From Desmodesmus armatus (Eukaryota > Chlorophyta > Chlorophyceae > Sphaeropleales > Scenedesmaceae): a stretch of 64,000 nt of DNA. This document shows, one piece after another, positions 34,801-46,569 of this stretch; position 1 is the first letter of the stretch, and the number at the start of each line of letters is the position of its first letter. Position numbers and translations under genes: made by a program. The notes below the pieces were generated by a model. The model saw only the letters and a list, made by a program, of their open reading frames with translations. It was not told the DNA's origin and searched no databases. The stretch covers positions 340,625-404,624 of the forward strand of contig VIIQ02000689.1 of the NCBI GenBank assembly GCA_007449985.2. Reading direction: 5' to 3'.

Positions 34801-37800
34801 TCAGCTACTGGCTCAACAGGCTGCAGGTATGTATGGCCAGGGCGTTGCAAGGTATGGGCTGCATCTGCACATGAAGCCATGCGGCAGCGCGACTCAGCCG
34901 CCTGCTGCGTGCGGGAGCATGCGGGTGATCAGGTGTGAGGTTGCTGAGCACCGTGTTGTTTGGTTCCTGCAGTCTCTAGTCAACGCTGCTCTGATGTCTG
35001 TGTGTCTGGTTGTGTGTCATCGTGCAGCACCTGCCCCCTGAGGCCCCCCAGATGTTTGTCACTCTCAACCCACCACACCCACCGGCAGCTGACAAGATCA
35101 TCAGGCGTCTGCAGCTGGCACACCCAGTGTACAGGTATGAAGGGGGACTGATGCGCACAAGCAGGTATCCAGTGCGGCTGCAAGCTGGTGCTGGAAGCTG
35201 GAACTTGGCCTGAAGCACAAAAGCGCCTTTCAAGGCTTACATTTTTCAAGTGTCCTGGTTGGTTGCCATGTGTGTCGCAAACCTAATTCAAGTGTCCTGG
35301 TTGGTTGCCATGTGTGTCGCAAACCTAATTGTGGATACTCAGGCGGGTCTAAACATGGGTGGTGCACTCAAGCAGGTCCGAATTGGTGTTGGGTTTATCC
35401 TGCCGCCTGCCGTCCGCGACCCTCTTCCTGCCCTTGCTTGCAGTGCCGCATCCTATGCTGCCCAGGCCCAGCTGCCTGACATCCAGGGCACAGGCGGGGT
35501 GTTCTTTGCCGGTGCCTGGGCCAGCTACGGCTTCCATGAGGACGGCATCAAGTCCGGGGTGGCTGTGGCCAAGCTGCTTGGCGCACACATCCCCTGGGGG
35601 GCTGGCATCAGCACCAGCCCTAAGAGGGGCATCAGTGACATGGTGTGGCTGGCTGTTTTTGACAAGTGAGCCCGGACGCTGCAGGACCAGAGGCAGAATG
35701 CTGCAGCAGGCCAAGCAAATCAGTGCTCAGCCGGTGCCTGTGTGCACCATACATGCCAGCATCGGCATGTGTTGTCATCTACTTACTGCAGTGCTCAATT
35801 CTTCAATCCTTGATCATGGTGTGAGTAATTCTATGCACACAGGGATGGTTGCTGCTGGGCTCACACATCACTCGTCCATGCTTATCTGACATCACCTTTC
35901 GGCGCTGCAGGTTTGCCCGCACAGCCATCAAGTTGGGCAAGCTGCGGCTGATCCTGCCCAATGGAGAGGAGAGGCACTATGGCGGCGTTGATGCCTCATG
36001 TGCACCACCCATTGCTGCCGGTAAGCATATCGGTTTTATGCCAGTGCGTGGTCATGCTGTCCCATACTGTATCCTGGCCTGCTGCACTATGCTGTGCTAT
36101 GCGCCATGGCCACTGTTGGAGCACTCGTGGCCTCAAAGTAGTCTGTCGGCCAGTGCTGTGCTGTCGAAATGAAAGCCCCCCTCCGCTGACAATGCTGTGT
36201 TGTGTGGTGTTGTACGGTGCAGGTGAGGAATGGCGTGGGCTGCCACCGCGCCGTGCCACCATCAGGGTGATCAACATGGACATGTTCAAGAAGGTGCGTC
36301 AGCCCCACAAACCCAAACAGTGGCTGGTGGTGATTGATGCTTGCATACTGAACACGCATGCCTGGTTGTGCTAGCATGTACTGTGTGGTTCATGCACACT
36401 AGCATTGCCACAATGGAGGCAGGCCTGTGTGTGTGCTTGTGGGTCAGTCTTGGGGCTTGCTCACCACAATGTGTTATTGCTTTATGGTGTTTGTTTGCGC
36501 TGCAGATTGTAAGCCGCACTGATGTGGGCCTGGGTGAGGCCTACATGCACGGTGACTACCTGGTGGACGACCTTGGTGCCTTCATGGCACTCATGGTGAG
36601 GCGGGGGGGGGGGGGTGCGTCACACGGCACTAGCACAAGTTGTCAGCCCTTGAAGGCATGCCTGGTGAAGCTGCATGCTGCAGGTGACTGTTAGTGCCTG
36701 AAGGCTGTGCATGCGTCACACCGGCTGATCGACAGCACCCCTGCAGTCAGCGCTGCAGAACAGCGAATCTGCACTCTTGTAGCTGCATGTCTGATGGGCT
36801 GCAGTTGCCTGCAGCGAGCTATGTGTGCGGTCTACACCCCTCAGCGTGATTGCACTGTTGCTGTTGGGTACCTTCACAGGTTGCCAATGCCCGTGAGCTG
36901 GAGGGCAGCAAGAGCACGCTGGGTGTGGTGAACTGGATCAGTGAGAAGCTGCTCAACTCAGCACACCTGCGCCGCAGCAACACTCGTGAGGGTGAGTCAC
37001 AGCACTGATGCAGTGGGGTGTATTCATTTCAAGCAGGACTGCTGCTGAACCCACCTACATCTCCAGCCGATGTTGGTGCCTAGGATGCATGTTACAGCCT
37101 CCAAAGGCATGTGCAGTTGCACCATTCGCACGTCTGTGGCCTGGTCAGCTTGCATGCAATACATGGTGCCTTGCTTCGGCAAGGCAACTTGTCCTCAACT
37201 GCAGCGCCTCGTTCACTCCTGCAGCCCAGTTTGCTGGCAGCCACTCGGACTAGCACGGCCTGATATGCGTTGTGTAGTCCCCATGAGCCTCTGGCTCCCT
37301 TGTGGGTTGAAATCACTGTAACTGTATCACTGTGTAACCTGCAGGCTCCCGCAAGAACATTGAGGAGCACTATGATGCTGGCAATGCCATGTACATGTCC
37401 TTCCTCGACGCATCCATGACGTACAGCTGCGGCATCCACACAGAGGAGCAGAAGGGAGACCTGCAGGTAGGCTGCCAGTACAGCTTAGGCTGGCAGCACA
37501 GCTTGCAGGCCTGCGGATGTACCTCTTCTGCGGATACGAACATGTCATTGCATATGTGTTTGTTTGGGACTGCATGCTTACTGTGTGGATGCGTATGGCA
37601 CAGCATGCCTACACAGCTGCACCTTGACTGCGTTGTGGAGTGGTCAGCTGCATGATGCATGCCGCATCTAGTGCCGTAAACTCAAATCAGTCTTTGTGGT
37701 GTGCAGGCTGCCCAGATGGCCAAGCTAGATGCCGTCATTGCTGCAGCCGACATTCAGGCTACGGACCACGTGCTGGAGATCGGGTGTGGCTGGGGCAGCT

Positions 37801-40800
37801 TTGCCATGAGGGCTGCATCAACCACTGGCTGCAGGTGAGGGGTGCATGCGCACATGCGCCAGGCGCTAAGCTGTTCAACAACCAAGTTGGTAAGGCACTG
37901 CCATTAGAGCAGGTCTGCAGGCTGGGTCAATTGCAACACTGAGGCTTTGGGGTTTGGTATGATTGCCAACACCCGGGTCCAGTACAAATCTCCTCACAAC
38001 TGGGTCTGTTGTCACTTTCTGTTTGTGCTGTCCAGGGTCACTGGCCTGACGTTGTCCAAGGAGCAGCTTGCTGAGGCAACTGCACGAGTAGCCGCAGCAG
38101 GCCTGAGCGACAAGGTCACTCTGCTCTTCTGTGACTACAGGTATGGCTTGACCCCTGGGGTAGTTGCTAGGTATGGAACACATGTGCTGCCAAGCCAACC
38201 AGATATTCAATCAGTGAGCAGGTGTCACGTGCATGTGCTTCCCTTGTGCACCTGTGCTAATCACCAACAATGACAGTCTTCTGATCCTGCACCTCGTGTG
38301 CTGCAGGGACTGCCCTGGCATGGGCACCTACGACAAAGTGGTGAGTGCAATTCCTGCGGACAGCAGCTATGACGGCTATGGAGTTTTGGGACCAGACTTT
38401 GTGTGCCGGAAGTGGCTGAGGGTTGCATTTCGCCTGATTGTTCTCCAAGCCGCCATCCACTAATTTCTTATTGAATGCCGGTGTGCTCCTGCATGTTTTT
38501 TGCAGGTCAGCATCGAGATGATTGAGGCAGTTGGCCACGAGCATCTGCCCTCATACTTTGCCACCATCAATGCGGCCCTCAAGCCAGGAGGCAAGGCAGT
38601 CATCCAGGTGACCCCGGCTGCCGTGTGTTGCTCAGTAGCGGCACCAGCTGGCGCAGTAACTGCTGTATTGTTGCTCCTTTTGTGCTGTCAGCTTTTGAGG
38701 ATCAGCGTTGGGCTCGCAAGCAGTGCCTTACACCACACCACAGGGCCTGCAGCCCTTGTGAGATAACGTACGCATGCAGGCTGTGACAGGCTGTGCTTCT
38801 GCTCCGCATGCATCTGCTGCATCGCCTGCAGGTGATTGCACAGCCTGATGAGCGCTATGAGTCATACTGCCGTGGGTGTGACTTCATCCGCGAGCACATC
38901 TTCCCTGGTGGCCACCTGCCCAGCATGGGGGCCATGGTGGAGGCAGCACGCGGCACACAGGTGGGTCCCTTGTCACCTGAAGGTTCGGCTGCATTGTGCT
39001 CGCTCGAAGGGCGTGGTGTGGTTGCTTGGCAGGTTGCATCGCACGTGGCAGGGCGACAGGGCAGCACACATGTTGCTGTTTGTGCGATCAACACAAACTG
39101 TGTGCCTGAAGTACTTGATGGGCCACGCCTTGGCTTGCTGACCGCGTAACCCACCCTCACAGCTGTTGTGTTGCGCTCTGTTGCTGCAGCTGTCTGTTGT
39201 GTCTGTGCGTGACATCGGGCCTGACTACGCAATCACTCTGAGGGCTTGGCGGGAAGCATGGGTGGTGAGTTGAACAGCGCCATATGTGCCCGTAGTGCCT
39301 TGCCGCCCGTTTTGTACAGCCAAACGGCCAGCATTCTCAAAAGGCAGGTCAGCCCACACATACAATGATGGTGCAGCTGTGGTGTCCTGCTTGCAGCCAA
39401 CCAGCATGCTTGTGCAATGAATCAGCACACAAAGTGACAGTGCAGCTGCGAGTCCAAGTCACAGAGTTGGTGAGTCCCCGGCTAATCTGCCACAGCAGCT
39501 TTGCTCACAGCGGGGGTACTCGCCACACTTGAGCCTGGGCGTCATGTTTCAGCTGTGGCTGGCTGTGCCTGCTGCCCTCACAGGAGAAGCGTCACCACAT
39601 CACAGCAGAGCTGGGCTACAGCCAGACCTGGTGGCGCAAGTATGACTTCTACTTTGCGTACTGTGAGGCAGCCTTTGACATCCGCTACATCCACGACTAC
39701 CATGTCACTTGGAGGAAGAGTGAGCAGCAGGAGGCAGCAGGGTCGCTGGCATATGCACAGCCCGCAGCAGCGGGGGCGGTGTCCACTGTTGTGGCAGCTG
39801 CGGAGGCGGGAGCTGGCTGGGTGAAGCAGGAGCTGCCCACGGACTCCTTCACACAGGTGCGCGGCAACACACCACCCTTGCTGGGACTGGCGCTACATCG
39901 CCGCCTTGCATTGCGTCGACCAGCTTCTCAACATTTGCCCATGTGGGGTGGCATGCATCGCTGTGATGTTATCTCAGCTGCTGCAAATGCCTGCGTCACA
40001 TCCGCAGCCGTTGTGTCACCAACATTACATTACAAGAATGAACCACCTGGCCCACTGGTCCAGCAATGAAGGGCATCATGACGCATGTTGAGGATCTGAT
40101 TGTAGTGTATGCAATCAGTGGCAGCTAGTCAGTTGTCGCTTCGCATGGTCTAACTCAGGGGTTTATCTGACAGATCACTTGATTGAATGGTGGTGTGCTT
40201 TGGCTGCTGCTGCATGGTGTGTGTTTGTGCCCTGCAGGCGCTGCTGGCGCTGTACTTCTTCCTGGCTGGCCTGCTGGTGCAGCGGCACCCTCTGCTGTGG
40301 GTCATGCCCATCACCTCCACCCTGGTTGCCCTGCTGCACGGCACAGTGGCCCTGCTGGCCCATGTCACCAGCAGCTCATACAGGGCCCTGGGCACTCTGG
40401 CACGTGCACAGTTCTGCGGGGCAGTGTGCCGCCTGGTCTACTCGTCAGCTGTCTCTGCCTGTGCGCTCACCCTGCTGGCAGCTGCGCCCTGGGTGCTGCT
40501 GCCCCAGCCCTCCCCACTGCAGGATACAGTGTCAGCAGCGGCTGGAGCTATCGTGGCAGCGGTTGAGGGCCATGTGGGGGCAGTGGCAGCAGCTGTAGCA
40601 GGTCACGAGGGTGCTCAAGCGCTGCTGGCAGCAGCAGTGTCAGCCGCTGAGCCCTTAAAGGCTGTTTGGGGATCAGCAATGGCAGCTCTGCCGGCTGCAG
40701 CCACAGAGGCCGTGGCAGCAGGGGTGGCGTCTGTCACAGCAGCAGTGCAGCGCAGCGCTGCACAGCTGTCCCAGCAGCAGCTGGATGCGCTGGGTGCTGA

Positions 40801-41679
40801 GCGCGCCTGGGTGCTGCTGCCATCTACCCTGCTGGCGTGTGTTGCTGCCGGCTACTATGCCTTCCGTCTGTGGAGGCTGATGCGGGGCAGGGGTGCTGAC
40901 TCCCGCGGCGTCGCCCTGTTGAGGTACACCCTGCTGCTGCTGGTGTACGGCGTTGCCAGCTTCAAGAGCAGCCAAGTTGCTCTGTTGGCAGCTGCGCTGG
41001 GGTGTGAGGCAGTCGGGGTGGCTGCAGCTGCAGGGAAGGTGCTGGACCTGTTGGCTGCAGGACGCACAGCAGCAGCGGCCGGCGGGGTGGTGCGTGGGGT
41101 GGTGGTGCCACGCAGCGGCGGCAGCATCCGCCATGGGCTGCTGATGGTGGAGCGTGTTCTGTTCCCCCTGCTCAGGTGAGGAGGTAGTGTTCCATGCTGC
41201 GGTAATTACATGCATGCAAGCGATGTAGTGTTGCCAATTCATCTTGCTTGCTGTTGCTCATGATGTTGTGTCATGAGGCTGTTGAAAAGCTGCCATATGT
41301 TGCATGCGGGGTTCGGTCAACTACCTTGCCAGTCTGGCTTCTTGTCATGGGGCGCCTACGTGAGAGCTCAACATAATAGTCGTGTTTGCTGTGCATGGGC
41401 CATGTGCTGGTTTTGTGCAGGGTTGTTCCCCAGGTGCTGCTGACAGTGCTGGTGGTGCTGAGCTCACAGTCCTTCAGCACGGTGTACTACTATGGCCTGG
41501 CAGTGGCTGGCATGTCCCTGTGCCACGTGCTCAATGTGCTGAAGGCGCGGAGCATCTATAGCAGGAAGCCGGAGAGCGCAGCAGCAGCAGCAGCAGTAGT
41601 GCCGGCGTTTGTGCCTGTCAGGGATGTGGGAGAGGCGGACGCAGCTTCCAGCAAGGATGCAGCAGCGAAAGCAGGTTGA
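31888..41679 (+). CDS. CFA: Cyclopropane-fatty-acid synthase fused to flavin amine oxidase and a C-terminal membrane domain
   Basis: Adds a SAM-derived methylene to double bonds of phospholipid acyl chains. 25 exons, all junctions in phase, 1,302 residues: 31888-31964, 32048-32147, 32363-32465, 32775-32896, 33231-33371, 33535-33664, 33974-34073, 34265-34412, 34716-34826, 35028-35134, 35444-35665, 35911-36020, 36223-36293, 36506-36595, 36880-36991, 37345-37466, 37707-37834, 38036-38140, 38307-38340, 38506-38607, 38832-38960, 39190-39264, 39584-39856, 40238-41175, 41421-41679. Residues 1-440: FAD domain (VAVIGSGISGLS, FEAEPTCGGHT, VVLATHSD, GVFFAGAWASYGFHEDGI). Residues 455-904: synthase with EEHYDAGN, MTYSCGIH (catalytic-site Cys), SAM loop VLEIGCGWGSF, SIEMIEAVGHE (catalytic Glu), FIREHIFPGGHLPS. 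This two-domain order is that of plant cyclopropane synthases. Residues 905-1302 are an extra polytopic hydrophobic region (ALLALYFFLAGLLVQRH; VVPQVLLTVLVVLSSQSF). Confidence 0.96.
34544..34648 (+). repeat. 36-bp tandem repeat, 2.9 copies, in an intron of the cyclopropane synthase gene
   Basis: Units start at 34544, 34580 and 34616 with CCTGGGGCGTGGTGGTAAGC; the copies are identical where complete. Each contains GTGGTAAGC, a donor-like sequence, downstream of the genuine donor at 34413. Confidence 0.92.
35245..35330 (+). repeat. 42-bp tandem duplication in an intron of the cyclopropane synthase gene
   Basis: Two perfect copies beginning TTCAAGTGTCCTGGTTGGTT start at 35245 and 35287, between exons ending 35134 and starting 35444. 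Perfect identity implies a recent duplication. Confidence 0.92.
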
Positions 41680-43596
41680 TCTGCATGCACACAGTGTTTG
41701 GGTGGTGTGTGCATGGCACTGCCTGTATGAGCGGCGGGGCGACTGTTCAGCAGAACATGTCGCATGGGGCTAGTATGCCGGTGTGTGTGACTTGTATGCC
41801 CATGTCGGGAGGGTTGTGAGGGATGCAGAGATGATTGTTGCTTTGAGAATGACAAGAAGGCTACAATCGACTAGCCGCATTGGCTGGCGTTGTGTGTATA
41901 GTTAGTTGTGCCCAACAGGGGTCACACAGGCGTCTGACTGTATTATGCAGGATTGAAGGGACGGCTTGCATGCTGCTTGTTGTGTGACCGCAGTCTCCTG
42001 AGGACGCAGAGGGAAGCAGGATGGCGGTGGTTGGGAAGTGTGCATGTGTTGGATAGTGTGTATTCTGGGAGCTGTCTGGGGCGGTGTGTTGCTGGTACTG
42101 ACAATCAGTGTGAAGTGTAGCCAGTCTTTCCCAGCTTTGGTCTGTACCTGTACTGCAGCACACCCTGCACTGGTTGTGGCAAGACAGGAACAATGTAGGT
42201 ATGTGCCAGCATCAACAGTATCTCTTGGGCCTTGTTCTGCTTGGTCACTGGCAACTGGGAGGCCAGCTCGTGGGGCTGCCCTACATACATGTCTAGTTTG
42301 TCACAGCATGGCATGCACCAATGCCTCTGGAAGGTGTCTTGCACACTGACAAGGATCGTGTCCTGCAGCATGCAGCGGCTGGCCTGCAGCTGCATCTGGT
42401 TTTGTCCTGAGAGGTTTTGAGCATTCAGGCAGCAGCTTTTGCCCGCCTCCCAGCGATGTTCACAGCACTGCCAGTGGTCCTGCTTTCTGTAGCACTGAAT
42501 GAAGCTTGGACTGCTGTCCCGAGCACTTGTCGATGCCTGTATGTCATGGCTTGCACTTGGTACAGGGGCACTGTGCCCAAACGCACCCATCTGCCTGTGC
42601 AGTGGTGGTTGTGACTAAGTCTCATGTCGTCGCGACAGCTTTCAAATGCAAGGTGCCTGTGCTGACTTGCAGCTGCTGCATTACTGTTGCAATGGCTGTA
42701 GTTACGGTTGGGGCCGAAGTACTGGCTGTGAGCATGGCTGGATACATGCGCAGGGGTAGGGCTATGTTCCTCTTGTCTGAAATGTTGGTGGTGCCATTGG
42801 ACGGTGGTGCTTGTCTTGTTTGACAATGGTGTGCACATTTTATGCTGAAGGTGCCACACATCTGCGCCTACAGCTACGTGTGATGCTGCATTGTCGAGCG
42901 CTGGGTGTGCTGATGAACATACGACTGGCGGTTGAGAAGCAGCCATGAGCCTGCACAGCTGCCATGTCTACTGTGCCGTAAGTACAGATCAATGTGATGT
43001 GTCACCGAGTTGTAAGCACAACCTGATATGTAGTGTCGCTGCGAGCAAAGCTGCTGGGCTGCTTGATAGCATCCTTCAGTCCTCGGGCAGTGTTCCAGCA
43101 CCCAAGAGTACAACTGTCTGCCAGCAGTTCGGAGCCCCAGGCACAATAGTATTCAGTCATAGTTTTTGTGACTGACCCATCATCATGTGTACTCACACCA
43201 GGCCAGCCCACACAAGTTGATGGCCTGCTTGCTTGCTGTCTGCAGTGACTTACGGCAAGCTTTGTTGACTTATGACAAGCACGGCAACTCCGGTGCAGGG
43301 GACACCTGGGTTTTACATGGCAGCAAACATGGTACACTTCCCCTAGTGGCAGCAGTCATGTATCATATATGCGCTGGCAGCGCACATCTGCAAACAAAGT
43401 ACCTGCTGTGTCACACCTGTGCAAGGCACTACGTTGATGTGTATACACATCAACACCACGCACAGGCCTTCAGCGATGCTATCCATACATCAATGCACCG
43501 TGCATTCCATGCCCCATCAGTTCTCAGGGCGACAAGGATGACTGCCCCTTCGGGGGTTCTGTAGGAGTCAAACTCAAAAACTCACAGTCAGCGGCC
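41680..43596. other. Convergent intergenic region of 1.9 kb
   Basis: Between the stop codons of the cyclopropane synthase gene (+) and the secreted-protein gene (-); it should contain both 3' untranslated regions. No motif-bearing frame or splice-consistent exon chain was found. Confidence 0.5.
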
Positions 43597-44418
43597 CTAC
43601 GCGCAACGCTCATTGCTTCCGCAAATGTACCTGCAGCTGAGGCCCAAACTGATCATATGAGTAGCGCTGGCCCGGCCATATATGCCAGTGATCACCTGCC
43701 CAGGTGGGCATGACACCCTCCGCACGTTACCTCCACCACTGCCACCATACTTGGCGCCTGCAGGCTGCAGTGACACAGCGTCAACCAGCTCGCCACTGAA
43801 CAGGGTCACCCCTGTGTAGCCGTCGGCCCTCCTGTTGTAAGTGCTGCGGCTCTTGGGCAGGGTCTCCAGCTTCTCGCTTTCGCCGACGTCATCTCCGTTG
43901 CTGCAGCGCAGGGGCCACAGGGACGCGACCAGGATGTCATTCTGCATTAGATTAGCATCCAGAGCGATTGAGCTGTCTGTAGTGACGGTGAAGCCTGTGA
44001 CATAGGAGCCCCCAGGGCAGTTGACCTCGTAGGCGCTTGTCACCCTGGTGTCCTCGGAGCTGGTAGCACTCTGGGTGGGCACAGTGGTCACTGGGCCATA
44101 TACTGTATTTGCACCTGTGCATGACAGAGACCAGCAACAGCAGCCATCACAGTATGAGTGCAGATTATCTGATGGCACTTCTGCTGGTGCAGGTCAGTAA
44201 CAATGACATTCCAGCATCCGGCCTCGGACATGTCTCAAGGTGGAAAACTGGGCTGCTGCAGCAGCCTGTCATGACTGCCCATCGTCAGCAGTCCAGTGCT
44301 ACCCGTTCTGAAGACAGGGAGGTGCTTGCAGGCACCCATGCTTACTTGCAAGTGCCACCAGGCCTAGACTGCACGCCAGGAGCAGAGCCACACATGACCT
44401 CGCAGCACGGTGAGACAT
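43597..44418 (-). CDS. Secreted protein with repeated CPxGxxxTG motifs (jacalin-like fold possible)
   Basis: Two exons in phase, 44418-44346 and 44114-43597, giving 196 residues. Exon 1 encodes a classic signal peptide: MSHRAARS, hydrophobic core CVALLLACSLGLVALA, with cleavage expected just before SANTVYG. The mature part has two similar half-domains: VNCPGGSYVTGFTVTT and VSCPPGQVITGIYGRA, each followed by a Cys-containing strand (LWPLRCSNGDD; LGLSCRYICGS). The alternation of C-P-x-G-x-x-[VI]-T-G with an LGL-x-C strand resembles jacalin-like lectin and related extracellular beta-prism repeats; this is a weak family guess. Six cysteines would suit disulfides in the wall or extracellular space. 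It runs leftward and converges on the cyclopropane synthase gene. Confidence 0.78.
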
Positions 44419-45955
44419 GGCGCAGTTTCAGTAAAGCAGGAGAGCCAGCGGTGCTGCGGCGCGTCGATCAACGGTGGCCCTGCCAATGCAGCACTGCAGA
44501 TGTGCCGCTAAGGATGTAATGGTGAAGAGACACGGCTGTTGCTGCGCTGAACAGATACGCCATTTATATCTTGACTTCGCTGTCGAGCTTCAGCTGATGG
44601 GCATATGAAGGGCGCCCGAACTACCTTGCGGACGGGCGGAAAAGCGCCCGAACTACCTTGCGGACGGGCGGAAGGGCGCCCGAACTACCATGTCCAACGC
44701 AGCAAGGCGCAGCATCTTTACGCCAATCAAGGCATAATCAATTGCCTCGTGCATGGAAGGCACCGCACGAAGCAAGCACAATGAAAAGTCAACCATGCTG
44801 TTGGCGCGAACAGCATAAAAAAAGATAAAGATACAGAGACACCCCCTTGGTCTCTTAACGCCATAGGACTTCTTCCCATTGGCCTCGCGTCCGTTGAGGA
44901 CGGCTGAGTTTTCAGCACCAACCCGGTTGCAAGTAGCTTTGCTCTGCTCACGTCCATGCATCCCACACCTGTCGAAGGGGGGGGGGGTTGTTGACTAGCT
45001 AGTGCTTCAGCAGCGGCAATGCCCTGTGCGTTCAGAGGCATGCCTTCGGAGTGTGTAGCACCATGAAGCCCTTGGGAAGCTGAGTCCAATTGCAAAAAAT
45101 GGAATACGCAAGGTGTTACGCGACAGGGCACAAAGTGCACGCATTTCGGCCACTTCTGATGTTGCACGAGGCTCACCGAACAGGCTGCATCATCACAGCC
45201 AAACATGAAAGGATCTGCGCCGCATGTTCATGGACTCTACCTAGCTGCCATATAGCGCAACCAATTACCTATAAGGGACTCACTGGAGCTGGGCGGGTCA
45301 CAGCCCCAAAAGGCCAGCAGCACAGGAGTTTGATACAACAATGACGCAAAAGCTGAATCAAACATAGCCCTTTGGCTCATTGTCGGCCTAGACTGGCTGC
45401 AGCCATGCAGCGCGCTGCCGCACGCGCTGTAGCGACACTGAACTGCAACAGGAAACACCCGGAAGCATACCAGCTGCATCGGGGTGGGTCAATTTATAGA
45501 GCATGCTCCACCACGAGCCAGGCAGCTCACAGACAATTTTTACATCATGCATGCTGGTGGGCAGCTGCCAGCTTGCGGCAAGGACCTCCCCCTCTGCTCT
45601 GAAAGCCAACCACACCCCACACCCGTCAAGCATCTCAGCCAGTGACAACTGACAACACAGTCACAGTATACATGAAACAGCAGAGGCGCCGACCCCTATG
45701 ACACAAACCTGCCCCATACCACGACCGTCGGACATCGGATGTCCAATCAACTACCATGCTCGCCTGCCAAGCATGTGCGTGTGATCAAGCTGAAGTAGTG
45801 TAGCACCTGCCAGCCCCTAGAACACGAGGCATGCCACACAAGGCATGCTTCTGGCGAACCAGCACAGCACATATCTTGGTCAAAGAAATGTGCTGTGCTG
45901 GTCTCCGCATGCCGCAAATCAAGTCCATGCTTCGGACAGTAGTACTGTCAGGCAG
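44419..45955. other. Intergenic region with a 32-bp tandem repeat
   Basis: Lies upstream of the secreted-protein gene and downstream of the MYND gene, both leftward. It holds the 32-bp repeat at 44609-44690, a 10-G run at 44979-44988, and no supportable exon. Confidence 0.5.
44609..44690 (+). repeat. 32-bp tandem repeat, about 2.5 copies
   Basis: GCGCCCGAACTACCTTGCGG recurs at 44612, 44644 and, with a partial end, 44676; each unit also contains GGACGGGCGG. It sits about 200 bp upstream of the secreted-protein ATG, where it could act as a promoter element array. Confidence 0.9.
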
Positions 45956-46538
45956 TCAGGTGGCAACACCTCTAGTGCTGACCCTTGTTGCTGCTCCCGC
46001 TGCTGCCGTTACTGCTTTGCGCTGTGCAAGCGCCTTGCACACAGGCTTGTGCTGCTTCCAGTGCTGGTTCTGGCAAGCTTTGCAGCAGTACCGCACCCCA
46101 AGGCACCCCTTGCACAGCCCCCCACCCCCACCAACCAGCTTCAGCTCAGACGGGCCGTGGGCCGCGCCACATACTGGGTTGTTGCAGAGGTATTTGAGCG
46201 GCACAGCGCAGAACACCTTGCCTGTTGCCAGCAGCTGCTGCACCAACTCCTCCACAGCAGCAGCCACATCACCAGTGCTGTCAGCCGCTGTCTGCCGTGC
46301 AGCAAGCAGCTGCTGCAGCTGCTGCACGAGTCCCGCAGTATTGCAGCTAGCCGCTGTGACGACATCCGTATGTGCAGTGATCCACTTCTGTATCGCATCG
46401 ACAAGCACTTCACTGTGCGTCCAACTTGGCACATTGGGTGCGTCCTTGTACACGCATTCAAAGAAGAACCAAGCTGCACAGAACTCCGGCACTGAAGATG
46501 ATGGAATCTGCAGAAGGCTGCTGAGGCACCTGGGGCCC

Positions 46539-46569
<31 letters not shown>

